Origin: Nitrospirota bacterium
Lineage (GTDB): Bacteria > Nitrospirota > Nitrospiria > Nitrospirales > Nitrospiraceae
DNA length: 64,000 bases
Assembly: GCA_004296885.1 (NCBI GenBank)
Contig: SCVN01000003.1
Coordinates: forward strand, 62,001-126,000
Direction: 5' to 3'
Shown here: piece after piece, positions 59,957 to 64,000 of the stretch
Layout: the number at the start of each line of letters is the position of its first letter
Numbering within the stretch: the first letter of the stretch is position 1
Notes under the pieces: model-generated
Database searches by the model: none
Told to the model about the DNA's origin: nothing
Seen by the model: only the letters and a program-made list of their open reading frames with translations
Translations under genes and position numbers: made by a program

Positions 59957-60673
59957 ATGCCGACCGTCCCTCACGATATCGCCGCAGGCTTTTTCCTCCT
60001 CCCGTTGGCGGTGCTCACTGTCCTGGCGGTCCTTCTGATGAGATGCTCCCGCAATCTCCGGTGGGCGGTCACGATCATGGTCGCCTGGGCGGCCCTCACC
60101 GCCGCCCTGGCCGCTTCGGGAACCCTGGCCGACTTCGGGACCGGGCATCCACGCATTCCCATCCTGGTGCTGACCCAATTGGTGTTCGTGGTCTGGCTGG
60201 CCTGGTTCTCCCGTTGGAGCGGAGACTTGGCGCAGATGCCGCAGCTGTATCTGGTCGGCCTCCAATGCTTTCGGATTCCCGTCGAGCTGATGATGGCGGA
60301 ACTGGCGGCGCAGAATCTGTTGGCGGTCGAGATGACCTTTTACGGGAGGAACTTCGACGTGCTCACGGGAGTCACGGCCGTCATCCTGGCGATCTGGGTG
60401 CACCGGGACGGCGAGGAGCCCATGAGGCATATTCTCATCGGATGGAACCTGATGGGTCTGTCCTTCTTAACCGCCGCGCTGGCTCACGGTCTGCTCTCGG
60501 TGCCTTATCCGTTCCAGCTCTTGCACCTGTCGGTCCCTACGTTCGTGATCGCCTCATTCCCCCTGGTCTGGCTCCCGACGGTGCTCGTCCCGATCGCCTA
60601 TCTCCTGCATTTTGTCTCACTGAAACGCTGCCTCGCGGAGCGGCCCGGCGCCTCCGAGAGCGTCTCGGGCTAA
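59957..60673 (+). CDS. multi-pass membrane protein of unknown function
   Basis: A 238-residue protein with about seven hydrophobic segments, for example AGFFLLPLAVLTVLAVLLM, WAVTIMVAWAALTAALAAS, ILVLTQLVFVVWLAWF, GVTAVILAIWV, GWNLMGLSFLTAALAHGLL and PLVWLPTVLVPIAYLLHFV. The family is not recognised; it may be a small transporter or sensor. ATG 59957 is taken because the longer form from 59873 would overlap the ssrA promoter and its extra residues are not hydrophobic. Weak ribosome-binding site. Confidence 0.65.
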   Translation: MPTVPHDIAAGFFLLPLAVLTVLAVLLMRCSRNLRWAVTIMVAWAALTAALAASGTLADFGTGHPRIPILVLTQLVFVVWLAWFSRWSGDLAQMPQLYLVGLQCFRIPVELMMAELAAQNLLAVEMTFYGRNFDVLTGVTAVILAIWVHRDGEEPMRHILIGWNLMGLSFLTAALAHGLLSVPYPFQLLHLSVPTFVIASFPLVWLPTVLVPIAYLLHFVSLKRCLAERPGASESVSG

Positions 60674-60770
60674 CAACCCCGTCTCGACTGGGGATCGGTA
60701 GGCGGGTGGAAACGATTATGAACGTTGGCAACCGGTGGCCCTGAACGTCCCAGATGGCCGGAGAATTCCT

Positions 60771-60896
60771 GCAGGATGTTCAAAATGGCCGTTCAGCGGG
60801 GCCGCATGGAATGAGGCCCCCGAGGCATACTGAAGAACTACGTTGAGGGGGTCGAAAGACCGAGAACAAAGCTGACGGCCGTTTTCAACATCCTGC
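60771..60896. repeat. MITE/REP-like inverted-repeat element
   Basis: The arms GCAGGATGTTCAAAATGGCC... (60771-60792) and ...GGCCGTTTTCAACATCCTGC (60875-60896) are 22-base inverted repeats with two mismatches. The inside holds GGCCGCATGGAATGAGGCCC and TTGAGGGGGTCGAAAGACCG with smaller hairpins. No protein is encoded. The right arm ends in the TAG stop of the lipoprotein gene. It resembles a dispersed repeat family; copies elsewhere in the genome cannot be checked here. Confidence 0.7.
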
Positions 60897-61261
60897 TAGA
60901 GGGTGCCGCAAGGCTGTCGCGTCCAATAGTTCAGAATCTGCTTGCTGTCGAACCTGAGAATATAGTCCATACAGGGCGCGCCGCCCCTCATATCGCCCCG
61001 CAGGCCCGGGAACGAGTTGACCTCATACCGATAGGTCCAAACTTGGGTCTGGTCTGGAAGCGTTTTGGTCTGGTGGGGTTCCCCAAGCCGATCCTTAACC
61101 TCTTCCTGGGTCGCGTGGCCGTTGGCCCGCCCCAGATACTCCCACTGCGACGGCATGCAAGCGGCCAGCGAGAGCGTCAGGCTTGCGATCACCGCGAACG
61201 CCCACCCCTCTGCCGGCAACCGGCCCGATTCGACCGGCCTTCTGGTCTCAGTCCCCATCAT
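60896..61261 (-). CDS. small lipoprotein, SmpA/BamE-like
   Basis: A 121-residue precursor with a lipobox SLAAC (about residue 35) and a short mature domain containing HATQEEVKDRLGEPHQTKTLPDQTQVWTYRYEV, a SmpA/OmlA-type pattern of helix, GxP turn and beta-strand WxYxY. BamE-like proteins assist outer-membrane assembly. Start at 61261 overlaps the smpB stop; the next ATG at 61258 is nearly as good. The stop lies in the arm of the repeat at 60771. A long n-region precedes the signal. Confidence 0.8.
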   Translation of the reverse strand: MMGTETRRPVESGRLPAEGWAFAVIASLTLSLAACMPSQWEYLGRANGHATQEEVKDRLGEPHQTKTLPDQTQVWTYRYEVNSFPGLRGDMRGGAPCMDYILRFDSKQILNYWTRQPCGTL

Positions 61262-61755
61262 TTTCTCCCTTGATCGCCACGGCGTTCGCTCTTCATTGCC
61301 CGCTCCACCTCGCGGCCCGCTTCGCGGCCCTTGATCGCCTCACGACGGTCGTGCTGCTTCTTGCCTTTGGCCAGGGCAAGTTCGAGCTTTGCCTGGCCGC
61401 GGGGGTTGAAGTACAAACGCAGCGGCACGAGCGTGAGGCCTTTCTGCTGGGTCTGGCCCAGCAGGCGGCTGATCTCCTTCCGGTGCAGCAACAGCTTGCG
61501 CGGCCGGAGGGGATCGTGGTTCATGATGTTCCCGTGGCTGTAGGGGCTGATGTGGCAGTTGTGGAGAATCACCTCGCCGCGCTGGTCCACGCTGGCATAG
61601 CTCTCCTTCAGGTTGACCAGGCCGGCGCGCAGAGACTTGACCTCCGTGCCCTTCAGCACGATCCCGGCTTCCAGTTTCTCTTCGATATGATAGTCGTAGA
61701 AGGCCTTCCGGTTCGAGGCCACGACTTTCTCGCCGCTGTCTTTTTCCTTCGCCAT
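61258..61755 (-). CDS. smpB: SsrA-binding protein SmpB
   Basis: A 165-residue tmRNA partner protein. It begins VVASNRKAFYDYHIEEKLEAGI, with the family motif GTEVKSLRAG near residue 37, SYASVDQRGEV and a basic C-terminal tail (KKQHDRREAIKGREAGREVERA). It binds the tRNA-like domain of tmRNA and brings it to stalled ribosomes. The tmRNA gene lies 1.4 kb upstream in the window on the same strand. It overlaps the downstream lipoprotein gene by four bases. Confidence 0.96.
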   Translation of the reverse strand: MAKEKDSGEKVVASNRKAFYDYHIEEKLEAGIVLKGTEVKSLRAGLVNLKESYASVDQRGEVILHNCHISPYSHGNIMNHDPLRPRKLLLHRKEISRLLGQTQQKGLTLVPLRLYFNPRGQAKLELALAKGKKQHDRREAIKGREAGREVERAMKSERRGDQGRK

Positions 61756-61884
61756 CGCCAGCCACTATAACATGGCCCTTCCCGCAGGGCACCTCCAAGG
61801 CCTCCCGCTTCCAGCCCATTTACGGTAATATACAGCCCTATCGGGCTCCGCCCCTACGGCTTTTCGCCACCCAAGAAGAGGACC

Positions 61885-62256
61885 GTGGAATACACCATTA
61901 CGACGTGCCTGCGCGACAATGTCCTGGAGATTGCGATCTCGGGATCGGGCGGCCGGGAGAACGCCGACGCCATCGCCCAAGACGTGATCGCGGCGATCCG
62001 CACCGAGCAGGCGGGCAAGATACTCATCGATGTGCGCCCGTTTCAGGGCCGCATGGGCGTGGCGGATACCTTCTTCCATGTGAGGCGCTACCCGCTTGAC
62101 CTGAGACACGTGAGGACCGCGGTCATCGATTTGAAAGAACACAGCGCCTTTACTTCGTTTTTCGAGACGACCGCCTCGACCCTCGGGTTTTCCATCCGCT
62201 ACTTCAACGAGATTCCCGACGCCCTCGCCTGGCTCCAATCCGAATCGTCGGCGTAG
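61885..62256 (+). CDS. STAS/SpoIIAA-like protein
   Basis: A 123-residue soluble protein starting with GTG. The alternation EYTITTCLRDNVLEIAISGSG, then KILIDVRPFQGRMGVADTF, recalls the STAS fold in which a beta-strand, a helix and a regulatory loop follow each other; the Ser/Thr site of anti-sigma antagonists is not clear. RTAVIDLKEHSAFTSFFETTASTLG resembles the SpoIIAA-like DUF3478-type group, but this is from memory. The gene stands alone. Confidence 0.6.
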   Translation: MEYTITTCLRDNVLEIAISGSGGRENADAIAQDVIAAIRTEQAGKILIDVRPFQGRMGVADTFFHVRRYPLDLRHVRTAVIDLKEHSAFTSFFETTASTLGFSIRYFNEIPDALAWLQSESSA

Positions 62257-62325
62257 ACTCCGACCCGTCCAGCACGGCGGCCCGAACTTGGCATCAGCCT
62301 GGTTGCCGTAATTCGTCCTCCATAC

Positions 62326-62354
62326 TTGCTGTCCAGGGTCGATGTGATTACAAT
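62326..62354 (+). promoter_or_regulatory. sigma-70 promoter of mazEF
   Basis: TTGCTG at 62326-62331 and TACAAT at 62349-62354 are 17 bases apart. The initiation site near 62361 gives a leader of about 19 bases holding the CTGGAGG ribosome-binding site for mazE. The MazE product usually represses this kind of promoter. Confidence 0.6.
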
Positions 62355-62379
62355 GTAGCAACCGTTCTGGAGGTTCGCC

Positions 62380-62631
62380 ATGAAAGCACAGATCGTTCGG
62401 ATCGGCAATTCACGAGGCATCCGTCTGCCCAAGGTCCTGATTGAGGAAGCGCAACTCGAAAACGAAGTCGAACTCCAGGCCGAGCCCGGCCGCATCGTGA
62501 TTTGCAGGACGACCCAGCCGCGCGCCGGCTGGGCCGCGGCCGCCCGGCGCATGCGTGAGAAGGATGAAGACCGTCTTCTCGACAAGCCTACGGCGACGCG
62601 ATTCGACCAGAAAGAGTGGACGTGGAGGTAG
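62380..62631 (+). CDS. mazE: MazE-type antitoxin, AbrB family
   Basis: An 83-residue protein. The N-terminal AbrB swapped-hairpin domain is seen as MKAQIVRIGNSRGIRLPKVLIEEA, with the DNA-binding GNSRGIRLP motif, and the C-terminal part is charged and probably disordered until it binds the toxin. It ends five bases before mazF. A strong GGAGG site is present. It would neutralise MazF and repress the operon. Confidence 0.92.
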   Translation: MKAQIVRIGNSRGIRLPKVLIEEAQLENEVELQAEPGRIVICRTTQPRAGWAAAARRMREKDEDRLLDKPTATRFDQKEWTWR

Positions 62632-62636
62632 CGCAG

Positions 62637-62960
62637 ATGGCTCTGGCACGGGGCGACGTGTACTTGATGGATCTGGACCCGACGCGCGGAAGTGAGATCC
62701 GCAAGACCAGGCCCTGCCTGGTCGTTTCCCCGGATGAGTTGAACCACCATCTGCGAACCGTGATCGTGGCCCCGATGACGACCGGAGGGCAGGCCTATCC
62801 CTGGCGCGTCCGGTGCCGCTTTCGCGGTCGAGCCGGATTCGTGGCTATGGACCAGCTTCGCACCGTCGATACGGAACGACTGGTGAAACGGCTTGGACGG
62901 CTGGCCCCCGGCCCGTTCGCGTCCGTGCTCGCGGTGTTGCAAGAGATGTTCGCCCCGTAA
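62637..62960 (+). CDS. mazF: MazF-type endoribonuclease toxin
   Basis: A 107-residue PemK/MazF protein. RGDVYLMDLDPTRGSEIRKTRPCLVVSPDELN carries the conserved Arg and the loop of the ribonuclease site; VIVAPMTTG is the second family motif. It cleaves mRNA at specific short sequences. ATG 62637 follows GGAGGT by seven bases; a GTG 21 bases earlier, inside mazE, is less likely. Confidence 0.93.
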   Translation: MALARGDVYLMDLDPTRGSEIRKTRPCLVVSPDELNHHLRTVIVAPMTTGGQAYPWRVRCRFRGRAGFVAMDQLRTVDTERLVKRLGRLAPGPFASVLAVLQEMFAP

Positions 62961-63096
62961 GTTGAGCCATGGAGATGGGCTACGGCGGTTGGCCGCCACC
63001 TTGATCGGGACGTGTTCCCCCACGCCGTCTGAGCCAAGCTCATGATGGATGATCACAAGACCTGATCCCCATAACCTTCATTTTCTACTCTGAATC

Positions 63097-64000
63097 GTGA
63101 TCACACCAAAACTGCCCGACATCTGCAGTTGTGACGTTGAGGATAAGGAGCAATTGGCGCTGTATCGTCGATGTCGCGAGCGCTGGCTTTCTTGGATACT
63201 TGGAGACGATGAGCACGCCATCGGTAAACAGATAACACAAATTATTTGGGATGACGCGATCTTCAGAACTCTGAACGAGGCTCGTCGTATAGCTGCCGAG
63301 TCCCCGGGAAGGCACTTCAATTCGGACTTGCTAAGCCTCCTTGATCGCGGGTTTGTCACAGCACAAGTAATGGCCTTACGTCGTCTGACTGACCCAGGAT
63401 TTCATGACCCCAAAAAAGAAGTGGTTTCCCTTGTACGCCTCTTGAAGGATATCGACTCTAACCGAGACCTCCTGACGCGTGAGCATTACATCTGCTATGA
63501 CGGCACTCCTTTCTGCCCTTCGGAGGGCGAGCTAGACATGCGTTCTGACCGGGAGCGTATGAACAAAAGGTTCGATCAACTGTCAGGAACCTCCAGGGAA
63601 TGCAGGTCCCGGAAAGATTGCGTGAAGGAGAACATCATCAACAAAGTTATTCAATCACTGAAGGTCTGTGACGACTTTCGCGATTATGCAAACAAGTTCG
63701 TTGCACATGCTGCAGCGCCTTCACCTTCACGAGAACGAATTCGCGAGGAGAGCCGAATTACGCTGGATAAGTTTAACCAAGCTCACCGCGCGGTTATACG
63801 TGCAGCCTCGTTCGTCGGAGCGGACATACTCTTCGAGAGCACACTAGGCCGAGTTCCCGCCCCTCTATACAATCATCTTGAGCACCTTGATAAACCGCTG
63901 GTCCTGTCCTCAGATTCTAAGCGGCTGAAAGAGTTTTGGCATGCTCGCGTGAAAGAAGTTGATGGATGGTCAGAGGATCGCTTATCAGAGTATATAGATG
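63097..64000 (+). CDS. hypothetical HEPN/AbiU2-like protein, 3' end beyond window
   Basis: An open reading frame starting at GTG 63097 runs in frame to the window end (301 codons seen, no stop). The protein is helical: IRRCRERWLSWIL-type helices at the start, then NKVIQSLKVCDDFRDYANKFVAHAAAP near residues 180-208. The Arg195...His204 pair and the NKFVAHA motif recall AbiU2-like HEPN proteins, which are linked to phage abortive infection. The gene is poorer in GC than mazEF. The GTG start has no good ribosome-binding site. Confidence 0.6.
   Translation, partial: MITPKLPDICSCDVEDKEQLALYRRCRERWLSWILGDDEHAIGKQITQIIWDDAIFRTLNEARRIAAESPGRHFNSDLLSLLDRGFVTAQVMALRRLTDPGFHDPKKEVVSLVRLLKDIDSNRDLLTREHYICYDGTPFCPSEGELDMRSDRERMNKRFDQLSGTSRECRSRKDCVKENIINKVIQSLKVCDDFRDYANKFVAHAAAPSPSRERIREESRITLDKFNQAHRAVIRAASFVGADILFESTLGRVPAPLYNHLEHLDKPLVLSSDSKRLKEFWHARVKEVDGWSEDRLSEYID

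Noticed and set aside
1-64000. CRISPR array, prophage or insertion sequence with transposase
   Set aside because: I saw no regular direct repeats with spacers, no phage structural genes and no transposase frame anywhere in the window.

Overview
The window is a stretch of high-GC bacterial chromosome that most probably comes from a Nitrospira-lineage nitrite oxidiser. The strongest sign is a secreted, pentameric-type chlorite dismutase (5180-5968) that closely resembles the Nitrospira enzyme from memory. Supporting signs are the arg-lys biosynthesis supercluster, the DapL route to lysine, the many small secreted proteins of unknown function, and dispersed inverted-repeat elements. No database search was possible, so the lineage call is an inference.

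Layout. 0-3.2 kb: end of a tRNA m1A58 methyltransferase gene, an SDR oxidoreductase, a small secreted protein, aroE and aroK. 3.2-7.2 kb: an RRM RNA-binding protein with a long leader, tRNA-Arg(TCG), an ankyrin lipoprotein, chlorite dismutase and gpmA. 7.2-9.2 kb: an AT-rich island with two paralogous secreted proteins. 10.9-20.1 kb: argD-argF-argG-argH, an LptM-like lipoprotein, lysA-dapF-dapA-dapB, all on one strand. 20-24.7 kb: small secreted, zinc-ribbon and YHS proteins, a transaldolase-family aldolase and a family 5 uracil-DNA glycosylase. 24.7-32 kb: lytic transglycosylase, glycerate 2-kinase, a rifampicin-phosphotransferase-like dikinase, a Pal-type lipoprotein and RmuC. 32-37.2 kb: a MazG-like protein, two PilZ proteins, panC, folK, dapL and a glutamine amidotransferase. 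37.3-40 kb: a second AT-rich island with three genes of unknown role, which carry DUF5677-like, PD-(D/E)XK-like and HEPN-like signatures.

40-46 kb is a detoxification and repair cluster (quinone oxidoreductase, NmrA-like, DedA-rhodanese fusion, two VOC proteins, Ada, pirin with an operator-like promoter). 46-51.6 kb holds two methyltransferase or hypothetical genes around an inverted-repeat element, an inositol monophosphatase, a DJ-1/PfpI protein and an AhpD-like protein. 51.6-54.5 kb is a lower-GC stretch with a methyltransferase and two tandem GNAT paralogues. 54.5-59.2 kb: pterin carbinolamine dehydratase, a class III nucleotide cyclase coupled to a ParB-like gene, a glycerophosphodiesterase and a BON lipoprotein. 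59.2-61.8 kb: a structured non-coding stretch, tmRNA, a membrane protein, a second inverted-repeat element, a small lipoprotein and smpB. 61.9-64 kb: a STAS-like protein, a MazEF toxin-antitoxin pair and a HEPN/AbiU2-like gene cut by the window end.

Together the core genes cover arginine, lysine/peptidoglycan, shikimate, pantothenate and folate synthesis, ribosome rescue (ssrA plus smpB) and lower glycolysis. The accessory islands differ in base composition and hold the least understood genes. The best candidates for something undescribed are the three-gene island at 37.4-40 kb, the AT-rich paralogue pair at 7.5-9.2 kb, the structured RNA between ssrA and the BON gene, and two inverted-repeat elements that abut or supply stop codons.
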